Made by a program: the position numbers and the translations under genes. The notes beneath the pieces were generated by a model. The model was not told where the DNA came from and did not search any database. It was given only the letters and a program-made list of their open reading frames with translations. DNA of 64,000 nucleotides from CAVPNY01 sp963706905 (GTDB lineage: Bacteria > Chloroflexota > Anaerolineae > Anaerolineales > UBA4823): the NCBI GenBank assembly GCA_963706905.1, contig CAVPNY010000020.1:1-64000 (forward strand), written 5' to 3'. Positions 8,019 through 15,773 of this stretch are shown here, piece after piece (position 1 is the first letter of the stretch; every line of letters starts with the position of its first letter).

Positions 8019-9163
8019 GCAAAGGCCTTTTGGTTTCCGCCCTGTAAATTTGACAGGGCGGACCTGGCGGGCGTGATACTCAGCCAGAACAGGGCAGTCA
8101 TGATGATGGCAGAGGTCAGGCACCAAGCACAGGTGGCGCCGATCACAAACGGCTCGAGAAAGGTCAGGTAAATCGAGAACAGCAAGCCAGCCACGGTCAG
8201 ACCCAGCATAGCCAGGGAGGCATAAGCAGCCAGGCGCGATCTGGCAAACCGGCCAATCCCCCAGGCCAACAGAATCATGAAATAACCCACCATTCCTAAG
8301 ACGCCGATGGGCAGCACGCCAAACAGCCTGGCGTATTCGCTCTGCTGCACAGCGTTACAATCGCCCACTGGACCGCAGACGGCATCTACCTGGGTGGTTT
8401 CTACGTAAGCCATGTAGGCAGCAACAGCTAAGCCAACGATGCTAAGCACTGGGATGAGCCAGCCCCAGCGCACCCCAGGCGGCGCGCCGGATGAGCGAAG
8501 GAAGCAATAAACTCCTCCGATCAACGAAAGGATCATCCCACCCAGCACTAGGAGAGATAATCCATTGCCAACTGGATCGCGCCTCAGGTTTTCCCACGGA
8601 TTGGAGTCCTGATCGCTGGCCAGAACTAACCCTGGGGAAGTAGGCGTGGCGACGGGAGGAGCCGGTGAAGTGGTTGTCGTTGCCAGCGCGGGATCAGTCT
8701 GTGTGTCAGGGAGTGGGGTTGGCGTCTGAGCATTCTCAGCCGCTGCCATTGCCTCAGCAAGTCCGGGGACATCCGGCCAATCTACCCCACCCTGCGCCAG
8801 GTATTGCTCAATCATGCCAGGAAGTTTTTCCGGGATGTCCAATGAGCCATATAGATAAGTATCCCCGATCGCCAATAAGGGTACGCCAGCAGTTTCCAGT
8901 TTGAAATGCTGAACTGCCGTACGAAATAACACTTGCCCGGCGGGCTGGGTCGTATCAACGCCTACAATAATTAATTGTTCGCCATACTGCTCGACCAGGG
9001 GCAGAATGGTCTCGGTAATGACCAGATGGCAGTGACCGCAGTTGGGCGAGTAGAAAAGCACTGCATGCACGACGGGCTCAGCTAAGAATGTTCTTATGGA
9101 AGGTGTCAGCAAAGCTGCTAGCCAAAAATGGAACAACAGTATATGGATGATGAGTTTATTCAT
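8015..9163 (-). CDS. Thioredoxin-VKOR fusion (disulfide bond formation)
   Basis: 382 residues. A signal anchor is followed by a thioredoxin-like domain with active site NCGHCH, then a Pro/Thr-rich linker (about residues 150-190) and a four-helix VKOR domain. The VKOR part has the loop cysteines (VCGPVGDC) and the quinone-side CAWC. Such fusions oxidise cysteines of exported proteins and pass electrons to quinone. Many nearby exported proteins are Cys-rich, including PCYCGC and cytochromes. Here the thioredoxin domain precedes VKOR, the reverse of the commoner order. Confidence 0.9.
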   Translation of the reverse strand: MNKLIIHILLFHFWLAALLTPSIRTFLAEPVVHAVLFYSPNCGHCHLVITETILPLVEQYGEQLIIVGVDTTQPAGQVLFRTAVQHFKLETAGVPLLAIGDTYLYGSLDIPEKLPGMIEQYLAQGGVDWPDVPGLAEAMAAAENAQTPTPLPDTQTDPALATTTTSPAPPVATPTSPGLVLASDQDSNPWENLRRDPVGNGLSLLVLGGMILSLIGGVYCFLRSSGAPPGVRWGWLIPVLSIVGLAVAAYMAYVETTQVDAVCGPVGDCNAVQQSEYARLFGVLPIGVLGMVGYFMILLAWGIGRFARSRLAAYASLAMLGLTVAGLLFSIYLTFLEPFVIGATCAWCLTSAIIMTALFWLSITPARSALSNLQGGNQKAFA

Positions 9164-9187
9164 GGTCTATTTATAGGAGAAAAAGCA

Positions 9188-10021
9188 TCAAACTCCAAAC
9201 AATCCCGATAGCAGGAACACGAAGATTGAACCCAATATGATGCCAACTGCGGTGTAATGTTGATGCCCATACTGGCGAGCCACAGGAATGAGCTCGTCCA
9301 GGGTGATGAACATCATCACACCGCCAGCAAAGGCCAGTGCCGCCGGAATAAATGACTGAAAAGAGAGCAAAAAAAGAGCAGCCACCAGCGCGCCAATCGG
9401 TTCCACCAACCCTGAAAATAAAGCCACTTTGAAGGCGTCCCACTTGCTCACCCCGCTCGTATAGAGCGGCAGAGCGGTGCCAATGCCTTCGGGGATATTG
9501 TGCAGCAGGATTGCGATTGCAATAAACACTCCGAATCTGGGAGTATGCATGTAGCCTGCTCCTACCGCAATCCCTTCGGGCAGGTTGTGGACGGTGATGC
9601 CAAGCGCCAGCAAGACGCCTGACATAAAGAGTGGGCGATTCGTAATCTGGCTGTGGTTGCGAAAACGCCTTTGATGACGCCTGCCCAGTCCAGAGAGGGC
9701 AATGGTATCCTGGGTGGTGAGGGGTGCATCATCGGATGCCTCTCGCTCCCCAAACCGAATATGGGGAAGGGCCATATCCAACCCAAGCATGAAAAACGCG
9801 CCTGCAGAGAAACCGATCGTGGCGGTCCAAAAACCACTGAGCGCCCAGGCTTCGTTCACCAAACCTAGGAATGATAAAGAGATCATCACCCCAGCCGTGA
9901 TCCCCATGAGAAAACCAAAAGACCGTCTATTAGGCTCGCGAATGATCGCCAATAAACCGCCCAGACCGGTTCCTAATCCTGCCAGCAGACTGAGCAGAAA
10001 GACGTTGATCAGCGGATAAAT
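9188..10021 (-). CDS. ZIP family metal transporter, probable ATT start
   Basis: A ZIP-type divalent metal permease with paired signature helices HNLPEGIAVG and HNIPEG and a charged His/Arg loop between helices 3 and 4. The longest frame from a usual start (TTG at 9952) lacks the first helix. Extending 23 codons to ATT at 10021 restores INVFLLSLLAGLGTGLGG, the normal ZIP N-terminus, and puts a GGAGGT box five bases upstream. ATT initiation is rare (infC is the classic case), so a sequencing error in an ATG is also possible. It directly follows the ArsR gene (12 bases), which probably controls it in response to metal. Confidence 0.85.
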   Translation of the reverse strand: MYPLINVFLLSLLAGLGTGLGGLLAIIREPNRRSFGFLMGITAGVMISLSFLGLVNEAWALSGFWTATIGFSAGAFFMLGLDMALPHIRFGEREASDDAPLTTQDTIALSGLGRRHQRRFRNHSQITNRPLFMSGVLLALGITVHNLPEGIAVGAGYMHTPRFGVFIAIAILLHNIPEGIGTALPLYTSGVSKWDAFKVALFSGLVEPIGALVAALFLLSFQSFIPAALAFAGGVMMFITLDELIPVARQYGHQHYTAVGIILGSIFVFLLSGLFGV

Positions 10022-10033
10022 CCTGGACCTCCG

Positions 10034-10369
10034 CTAATCCCGTTTCTCCAACCGGGTGGCGACCTCAGCTTGATGGGTGAGCTGTTCAGCCAACACCTGG
10101 CGCATCAAGTCGCAGATTTCCCCGATCTTCGGGTTAGTTAGCTCATACACATTTTCTTGTGCCTGGCGTTGGACGGATACCAGTCCAATATTGCGTAAGA
10201 CGGCCAATTGGCGTGAAGTGGCAGTCTGGCTCATGCCCATCAAATCAGCCAGACTGCCGACATGCTGAGGTCCGTCCCGCAGGATGTGAATGATTTCCAA
10301 TCGGGCTGGATTGCTCATGGCATGGCAAAGCCGAGATTGCAGCTCGAAAACTTCTATTGCCATCATCAC
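10034..10369 (-). CDS. ArsR-family metal-responsive repressor
   Basis: 111 residues with a winged-helix fold: MSNPARLEIIHILRDG (helix 1-2), LADLMGMSQTATSRQLAVLR (recognition helix), and a wing with VSVQRQAQENVYEL. ArsR proteins leave DNA on binding Zn, Cd, As or similar ions. No Cys pair of the ELCVCDL type is seen, so a metal site would have to lie elsewhere, for example on the C-terminal helix. Three ATGs in a row open the gene. It lies 12 bases before the ZIP gene. Confidence 0.85.
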   Translation of the reverse strand: MMMAIEVFELQSRLCHAMSNPARLEIIHILRDGPQHVGSLADLMGMSQTATSRQLAVLRNIGLVSVQRQAQENVYELTNPKIGEICDLMRQVLAEQLTHQAEVATRLEKRD

Positions 10370-10408
10370 CTTTGATCTCCAGCAACTGGTCTTTCTCAGG
10401 ATTGCCAG

Positions 10409-11404
10409 TTAACCTGGTGCATCCCGGTCGGAGTATTTAACCCTGGGGAAGGGGTTGAGGTCAGCGTAATAGGCCTCGGCCACGCACCAGAAACGCTCAC
10501 CATTGCGTTCCACCACCTGGGCCTGCCCGCTGAGCGCCAGCGTGGCCAGGGCGTTTTCCACCTGGCTCGGTTTCCAGCCCTGTAAAGCGTGTCGCAGGTC
10601 TGCCTCGCGCATCGGGTGGCGGGTGATCACACCGATTACAGCCTGGATAACATCGGTTTCACCAGTAAGGCTAAAGTCGCTCCGGGGAGGAGCCGCTACC
10701 TGCGCGACCTCCCCCAGGATGTCCAGGGCGCGCTGCAACCCGGCTTCGTCCGGCATGCGCACCCAGCTCTCGGCTGGCGGGCGCTCCGGAATGGTGAGAT
10801 CTACCCGGTCGGGATGGATGCGACGCAGGGCAGCCGCGATCCCGGTCAGGGCCTGCTCGGTATCGTTCAGCCCGCCCACCAGCATCACTTCCACCCACAA
10901 ATGGCCGGTATAAATCTCTCGGAACTGCGCCAGCCCCCTGGCGTGGGCGTCAAATTTCAAGGATGGCCACGGCCGGTTGACCTTGCGGAACAGGATCGGG
11001 TCGCCAGCGTCCAGGCTGGGCATGACCGCGTCGGCAGCCAGGAGCTCCCCGCGCACCATCGCATCACTCATCAGCGAACCGTTGGTGATGACCGCCACTG
11101 GCATGTCGGTGCGCGCCTTCACTGCCCGGATCAAATAACCCAACCCGCTGTGCAGGGTCGGCTCGCCGGAGCCAACAAAGGTCACCCAATCGATCTCGCC
11201 AGGGCGGTGGGCGGACAGGGCTTGATCCACTTCTGCCAGGATCTGGCGGCGTGGAATGTACTCGCGGCGCTCATTGGTTAATGGCCTGGTGCGCCCCAAC
11301 TGGCAGTACACGCAGTTCCAGTTGCAGGTTTTTAGCAGAATGGGGTCAATGCCCAGGGATTTTCCCAGGCGGCGGGAAGGCACCGGGCCGAAGACAGTTT
11401 TCAT
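10409..11404 (-). CDS. Radical SAM protein (COG0731-like)
   Basis: 331 residues. The N-terminal motif is FGPVPSRRLGKSLGIDPI followed by CNWNCVYCQLG (CxxxCxxC, 4Fe-4S/SAM cluster) and the glycine-rich TFVGSGEPTLH. This matches COG0731-type radical SAM proteins related to wyosine synthases, though in bacteria the function is undefined. A winged-helix-like C-terminal tail (about residues 240-310) follows. It sits 19 bases after the His-rich NifX-like gene. Radical SAM and NifX-like neighbours recur in cofactor assembly loci, but no nif gene is present. Confidence 0.85.
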   Translation of the reverse strand: MKTVFGPVPSRRLGKSLGIDPILLKTCNWNCVYCQLGRTRPLTNERREYIPRRQILAEVDQALSAHRPGEIDWVTFVGSGEPTLHSGLGYLIRAVKARTDMPVAVITNGSLMSDAMVRGELLAADAVMPSLDAGDPILFRKVNRPWPSLKFDAHARGLAQFREIYTGHLWVEVMLVGGLNDTEQALTGIAAALRRIHPDRVDLTIPERPPAESWVRMPDEAGLQRALDILGEVAQVAAPPRSDFSLTGETDVIQAVIGVITRHPMREADLRHALQGWKPSQVENALATLALSGQAQVVERNGERFWCVAEAYYADLNPFPRVKYSDRDAPG

Positions 11405-11423
11405 TCTTTCTGTCCTTCAGCCC

Positions 11424-11849
11424 CTAGTGCAAGCGCTCGGTGTGGTCGGTGATATTCCCCTGGCTGTAAGCCAGCGCAGCTTCGTCGATGCTCGCGATGT
11501 CGGTGACCACGGGGCGGATGCCGAGCACCTGCATGCTCTGGTAAGCACCCATGCCCATCCCGCGGCACAGCACCGCCTCGCAGTCGGTGATCGATTCAGC
11601 CATGCGCACATGCTTATCGTGCGAACCAGGATTGAGCCCATGCCCGGCATCGGGCGTCTCGACGCCTTGATGTTCGCCGTGGCCTGCGCCATGATGTTCC
11701 TCACTGGCGAACTGGTTGTGGCCGAGCTTGTCGCGCAGCTCACGATCGATAATCTCGCCGTCTTCTATGGTTAGCACCATGTAGTAGGGCGCCCGGCCAA
11801 AGTGCTGGCTGATGGTGGTTCCATCTTCGGTGATAGCAGCAATTTTCAC
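11424..11849 (-). CDS. NifX/NifB-type (Fe-Mo cofactor) domain protein with His-rich insert
   Basis: The start is the GTG at 11849 behind AAGGAG, overlapping the previous stop; 141 residues. It belongs to the dinitrogenase iron-molybdenum cofactor family: KIAAITEDGTTISQHFGRAP at the N-terminus and CEAVLCRGMGMGAYQSM in the core. Between strands sits an unusual insert of about 35 residues rich in His (about ten, e.g. EEHHGAGHGEHQG), a likely metal-binding loop. Outside nitrogen fixers such proteins are poorly understood. Confidence 0.85.
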   Translation of the reverse strand: MKIAAITEDGTTISQHFGRAPYYMVLTIEDGEIIDRELRDKLGHNQFASEEHHGAGHGEHQGVETPDAGHGLNPGSHDKHVRMAESITDCEAVLCRGMGMGAYQSMQVLGIRPVVTDIASIDEAALAYSQGNITDHTERLH

Positions 11850-12427
11850 GTAAGTTTCTCCTTGAATAAGCAGTCTTGTCGGTAACATCGAACGCCAAAG
11901 ACGATCAATCCAATGATAATCAAGCCCATCACAGCCAACCCCACCAGCTGCCAGGTTTCAAAATGCTTGGAGATCAGCATTATTTTGGAAGGGGGTTGGT
12001 CAACCGGAACAGCAGCCAGTGCCGCCGGCGTTGCCGTAATAATGGGTACCGGCGTAGAGCTGACACCCGCTACTTCGCTGAATGCAACCACCCGCGACAT
12101 ATAATCTTCCCCGTGGCAGGTCTGGCAGCGCTCGGCGTGGCCGCGGGTTGGGTAGAGCACCAGCCCTTCATGGGCCACTTCCTCTATCGGGCTGTCCGTG
12201 CGGCCTCCATGGCAGTACACGCAGTGCATCGGAGCATCGCACAAACAGAACCATTTACCGCTATCGTACACGTAATACTCGTGCTCGTGACAGGCCACAC
12301 AGTTGGCGTCGTTCTGTGGGGTAGGCTCCTGGGCATGGGTGGGGGCGATAGGGGCGGTGAGGGTCAGAAGCCCGCACAGGATGGCCAGGGCGGTCAGCCA
12401 GCGGACCAACAAAGATTGGCTAGACAT
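11846..12427 (-). CDS. Triheme c-type cytochrome, membrane-anchored
   Basis: 193 residues from the ATG at 12427 (GAGGAGG box upstream). A signal peptide ends at THAQ. The exported part has three CxxCH heme sites (CVACH, CVYCH, CQTCH). A Pro/Thr/Ala linker leads to one C-terminal TM helix and a basic cytosolic tail. It would carry electrons at the membrane surface. It is the second gene of the block, after the XRE-cupin regulator. Confidence 0.85.
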   Translation of the reverse strand: MSSQSLLVRWLTALAILCGLLTLTAPIAPTHAQEPTPQNDANCVACHEHEYYVYDSGKWFCLCDAPMHCVYCHGGRTDSPIEEVAHEGLVLYPTRGHAERCQTCHGEDYMSRVVAFSEVAGVSSTPVPIITATPAALAAVPVDQPPSKIMLISKHFETWQLVGLAVMGLIIIGLIVFGVRCYRQDCLFKEKLT

Positions 12428-12481
12428 CAAGCACCTCCTCTTAAACCTGTTCACCGGGGCGGCTACTCATTCGAGTGTGCC

Positions 12482-13171
12482 TCACTCCGGGATGAAATGC
12501 CGCTCTGCCGGGCGATCGTTTTCGTCGGTGGGGTAGAGCACAAGCAGCGAACGCATCAGGGCTTTTCCAGGGTTGCGCCAGCGGTGCGGTAGATGTGCCT
12601 CGAAGATCAGGCTATCACCCGGATCGAGGGTAAACAGTTGCTCCTGGATGGTATAGGCCAGGCACCCCTCCAGGCAGAAGACGAATTCGTGACCGGTATG
12701 CACAATAGGAGTTGATCCGCTGTCAGCGCCCGGTTCGAGTGTCACTAGCAGGAGCTGCCCTTGGGGGAGGTTTAGCCCAGTTTTTAGATCCTCCAGTGTG
12801 CCATGCGAGAAGGCTGCCCGGCGGCGCTGCCCGGACTTTTGATATACGATGCGCTTTTGGGATGGCTCGTTTTCGAAGAACGCGGTGATGGGGACGCCCA
12901 GGGATGAGGCTAGCAGCTGCAGCGTGCTTACACTGGGGGAGGTCTTGCCATTCTCAATCAGGCTGAGGGTGTTGACATTTAACCCGCTGGCCTCGGCCAA
13001 TGCCCGGATGGAAAGCCCGCGCCGGGTGCGCAGCTCGCGCAGCTGGCTGCCGACATCGATCAGGTCGGGAGGCGATTCATTAAGTGCAGGCGAGTCTGGC
13101 AGAGCCTCCTCCAGCCATTTTGGCCGGCGGTGCATCGGTTTGCGGGTGGGAATTGGGGTTTCGGATGCCAT
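12482..13171 (-). CDS. XRE-family regulator with C-terminal cupin
   Basis: 229 residues. An XRE helix-turn-helix (LRTRRGLSIRALAEASGLN, then TLSLIENGKTSPSVSTL) is followed by a cupin sensor domain (THGTLEDLKTGLNL onward, HTGHEFVFCLEGCLAY, HLPHRWRNPG). The cupin His residues could bind a metal or small ligand. It is first in a nine-gene minus-strand block ending at 6829 and probably regulates it and itself. A good promoter overlapped by repeated AT-rich boxes lies just upstream. Confidence 0.9.
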   Translation of the reverse strand: MASETPIPTRKPMHRRPKWLEEALPDSPALNESPPDLIDVGSQLRELRTRRGLSIRALAEASGLNVNTLSLIENGKTSPSVSTLQLLASSLGVPITAFFENEPSQKRIVYQKSGQRRRAAFSHGTLEDLKTGLNLPQGQLLLVTLEPGADSGSTPIVHTGHEFVFCLEGCLAYTIQEQLFTLDPGDSLIFEAHLPHRWRNPGKALMRSLLVLYPTDENDRPAERHFIPE

Positions 13172-13217
13172 TAGCCTACTCCGGGCTGAACCTGATCTGT
13201 TATGGGTTTATACTAAT

Positions 13218-13245
13218 ATTATAGTTGAAAAAATAAAAAAATCAA
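13218..13245 (-). promoter_or_regulatory. Sigma70-type promoter of the XRE-led operon with possible operators
   Basis: Read on the minus strand: -35 TTGATT (13240-13245), 16-base spacer, perfect -10 TATAAT (13218-13223), about 45 bases before the ATG at 13171. The + strand word ATAGTTGAAA occurs at 13221-13230, over the -10, and again at about 13264-13273, some four helical turns away. This is a plausible autoregulatory operator pair. Confidence 0.55.
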
Positions 13246-13280
13246 CAGTAAATACACAAAATAATAGTTGAAATAGAAAT

Positions 13281-13315
13281 TTCCGAGGTAGGTAATATTT
13301 TTACCTACCTCGGAA
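13281..13315. terminator. 15-bp hairpin terminator after the DUF2202 gene
   Basis: TTCCGAGGTAGGTAA (13281-13295) and TTACCTACCTCGGAA (13301-13315) form a perfect stem around TATTT. On the minus strand it follows the DUF2202 gene and leads into a T-rich tract. Confidence 0.65.
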
Positions 13316-13348
13316 GTCTGAATTGAGAGTAAATTAATTTTGATTGGA

Positions 13349-14126
13349 TCAGGGCTGGTTGCTGGGGGATCTCCAACCGCCGCCTTGGGAGGCGCCACCT
13401 AGGATGGCCTGGTATGCTTCTGGGCTCAGGTACTGCGGCTGGTAAGTCTCCCCAGTCTGGCGTAGCAGGGTGCGGACAAAGGCGCGCAGGTGGTTTTCAG
13501 AGCCGCTCTTCAGGTTTCCATAGACTTTTAAGGATGTCAGCCTGATCAGTGAGCTCATTGCGAGCCTGCAGGTCGAGGATATCGACCTCTTCCACCGCCC
13601 CGCCCGCCTTAATTGCGTTCCCCAGAGATTGATTGCCGCTGGCGAGCAGTTGATTGTACAGTGCCTGCAGATCCGGGTCGCTGAAGACACCCGGCTGGGC
13701 CTGCGCGGGATCAGCCAGGCCGTAGCGGTCGAGCAGGACCTTGATGGCATCCATGTGTGTCTGCTCGCTGGCGGCGATGTTCTGGAAGACAGGCAGTCTC
13801 CAGGTCGCGTAGAATGCATTGTACAAGTCGCGGGCTAGTTTTTCTTCCTCGCGCATATAAAGCAGGCCTTGTGCCTCTTCATCGCTCAGATCGCCGGTGG
13901 CAACGGGGAGATATTGTGAGATATTGGCGCCTTGTCCGCCCATAGCACCCTGGTTAAAACCTTGCCCCCCGCCGGAGGCAGACCCGCCACCGTTGCCATT
14001 TCCCCGGCGCAGCTCGATGCCTGAGGTCGATCCGCCATCCCAGGCTTGGGTGGGGGTCGCCATGCAAGCCTGGGTAAATATCACAAGTCCAGCCAACAGG
14101 CTGAGTAAGATCATTTTCTTGTTCAT
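13349..14126 (-). pseudogene. DUF2202 ferritin-like lipoprotein, one frameshift
   Basis: An N-terminal signal with lipobox (FTQACM), a Gly/Asn-rich linker, then a DUF2202 ferritin-like domain: LLYMREEEKLARDLYNAF and ASEQTHMDAIKVLLDRYG supply typical Glu/His metal ligands. The frame breaks at the TTTT run 13526-13529. Removing one base joins DILK to VYGNLKSGSENHLRAFVRT and the gene ends at 13349. Function of the family is unknown; di-iron redox chemistry is inferred from the fold. An IS1-like element lies 45 bases before the start codon and has probably separated it from its promoter. Confidence 0.7.
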
Positions 14127-14171
14127 TGAGTTTTCCTTTTTTTAGAATTATTTTGCCGTGGAGCAGTGTTC

Positions 14172-15400
14172 GGTAGCACTCCAATAAAGCGTGGAGGTTG
14201 AAAAAATGAAGGTCCTGTGGCACTCTAAAGGTCCGACAACCTTACAAGAGCAAGCCACATGGACCTTCGAGAACAATTCTGCCCGAATATGGCGTGCCCC
14301 GCAAGGGGTAAAGTAGGCGAGAACAACATCGTTGTTCACAGCCGAAAAGAAGCACGTTACCAATGTAAAATATGTGGTAAGACCTTTGCTGCAACCAGCG
14401 GGACACCTTTCTACCGATTGCATCATCCTGCAGATTGGATGGTCATCGTAGTAACCCTGATTGCGCACGGCTGTCCGCTGCAAGCCATCGTTGCCGCCTT
14501 CCATCTGGATGAACGTACAGTAATGGACTGGCAGGAGCGAGCCGGGCGACACTGTCAGCGGGTGCATGAGCAGTTAGTGTTACACCCCCGAGACCTGGAG
14601 CACGTGCAGGCGGATGAAATCCGGGTCAAAGCTCAGGGCAAGGTCATCTGGCTGGCAATGGCGATCATGGTGAGCACCCGTTTGTGGTTGGGCGGAGTGA
14701 TCGCCAGAAAGCGAGATGAGCACTTGATCCTGGGCCTGATGCAGATCATTCGCCAGTGTGCCCTGGCTCGCCCGCTGCTGATTTGCGTGGATGGCTTCAT
14801 CGCCTATGTCCAGGCGGTGCAGTTGGTGTTCCGCAGCCCGCTGCCGAATGGCCAACGTGGACGTCCCTGGCTGATCCCTTGGCCAGACATTCACATCGGC
14901 CAGGTGGTCAAACGTTACCAAGGTAAGCGGGTGGTCGACGTCACCCGGCGCATGGCGCAAGGCTGTCTGAAAGCTGCTCAGGCCCTGTTGGCAAAAAGCC
15001 ATGGCGGAACCAAGCTCAACACCGCTTTCATCGAGCGGCTGAACGCCACCTTCCGCTCTCGCTTGGCCGTCTTGGTACGGCGCAGTCGAGCGCTGATCCG
15101 CAACCCGCAAACCTTGGAGCCACTCATGTATCTGATGGGCTGTGTCTACAACTTCTGCACCGAGCACAAGAGCCTGCGCTTGAAGCTGTGGGTGGGCAGC
15201 CATGGCTTCCGCTGGGTACAACGAACCCCAGCCATCGCCGCTGGTCTTACCGATCATATTTGGACTGTTAAGGAGCTACTTCTATTTCGAATACCACCGC
15301 CTGTGTGGCGTCTGCCCAAACATCGGGGAAGGCTTTCTCAGGCTGAAAAAGCGTTGATCGCTAGGTGGTGTTCATGACCACGGTTTACTGTGGAGCTACC
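14172..15400 (+). mobile_element. IS1-like insertion sequence with 8-bp target duplication
   Basis: The element is bounded by imperfect inverted repeats that both begin GGTAGC and share a TAAA.CGTGG block, about 23 bp each. Both ends are flanked by the direct repeat CAGTGTTC (14164-14171 and 15401-15408), an 8-bp target duplication. The single transposase gene fills most of the 1229 bp. Intact duplication and an unbroken gene suggest recent insertion. Confidence 0.8.
14259..15377 (+). CDS. IS1-like DDE transposase with N-terminal zinc ribbon
   Basis: 372 residues. The N-terminus has a zinc ribbon (CPNMACPARG and CKICGKTF), then a helix-turn-helix (PLQAIVAAFHLDERTVMDW). The catalytic domain shows HVQADEIRVKAQG (first Asp), LLICVDGFIAYVQ (second Asp) and NTAFIERLNATFRSRL (Glu), the DDE triad. 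Single-frame organisation differs from classic IS1, where InsA and InsB are joined by frameshifting. An IS1595-type assignment is a possible alternative. Confidence 0.8.
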   Translation: MDLREQFCPNMACPARGKVGENNIVVHSRKEARYQCKICGKTFAATSGTPFYRLHHPADWMVIVVTLIAHGCPLQAIVAAFHLDERTVMDWQERAGRHCQRVHEQLVLHPRDLEHVQADEIRVKAQGKVIWLAMAIMVSTRLWLGGVIARKRDEHLILGLMQIIRQCALARPLLICVDGFIAYVQAVQLVFRSPLPNGQRGRPWLIPWPDIHIGQVVKRYQGKRVVDVTRRMAQGCLKAAQALLAKSHGGTKLNTAFIERLNATFRSRLAVLVRRSRALIRNPQTLEPLMYLMGCVYNFCTEHKSLRLKLWVGSHGFRWVQRTPAIAAGLTDHIWTVKELLLFRIPPPVWRLPKHRGRLSQAEKALIARWCS

Positions 15401-15458
15401 CAGTGTTCTATACTCCCGCAATATTAACAGGGAGATGTGAAGAGGCTGTGAAGAGGAT

Positions 15459-15730
15459 CTATGGGAATTGTGAAAAAATAACGGGAAATATGAGCAACAG
15501 TATGCCGGCAAATTCGAGCAGCAGCCCGCAGTAGATCGGGTGGCGGATGTGGCTGTACACTTCGCAGGTCTCCAAGCTATCTCCTACGGAGGGGCGGCGG
15601 CACGCCAGCCCAGCACTCGGATGGCGGCACCAATCGGTAAGAGATCAGCTATCACCAGCAACCACCTGAGCAGGTCTGTGAAGGGGGTGGAGGTAAAAAT
15701 GAGAGGGGAATGGTGGAATTGTCTTTGCGA
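15459..15730 (-). pseudogene. Remnant of an isoprenylcysteine-methyltransferase-like (ICMT/PEMT) membrane protein
   Basis: The minus strand reads EVYSHIRHPIYCGLLLEFAG followed by a hydrophobic helix and TAG (15459-15461). RHPxYxG is the hallmark of ICMT/PEMT methyltransferases. The preceding helix appears only in another frame and the usual C-terminal section is missing, so this is a broken fragment. Nothing else convincing lies between 15409 and 15773. Confidence 0.5.
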
Positions 15731-15773
15731 AGCACTCTCATCCCTTGTGGGTGGTCAACATGCTGCAAGTAGC

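Noticed and set aside
11424..11849. Evidence of nitrogen fixation
   Set aside because: NifX-like domains are widespread outside nif clusters, and no nifH, nifD, nifK or nifB gene is in the window.
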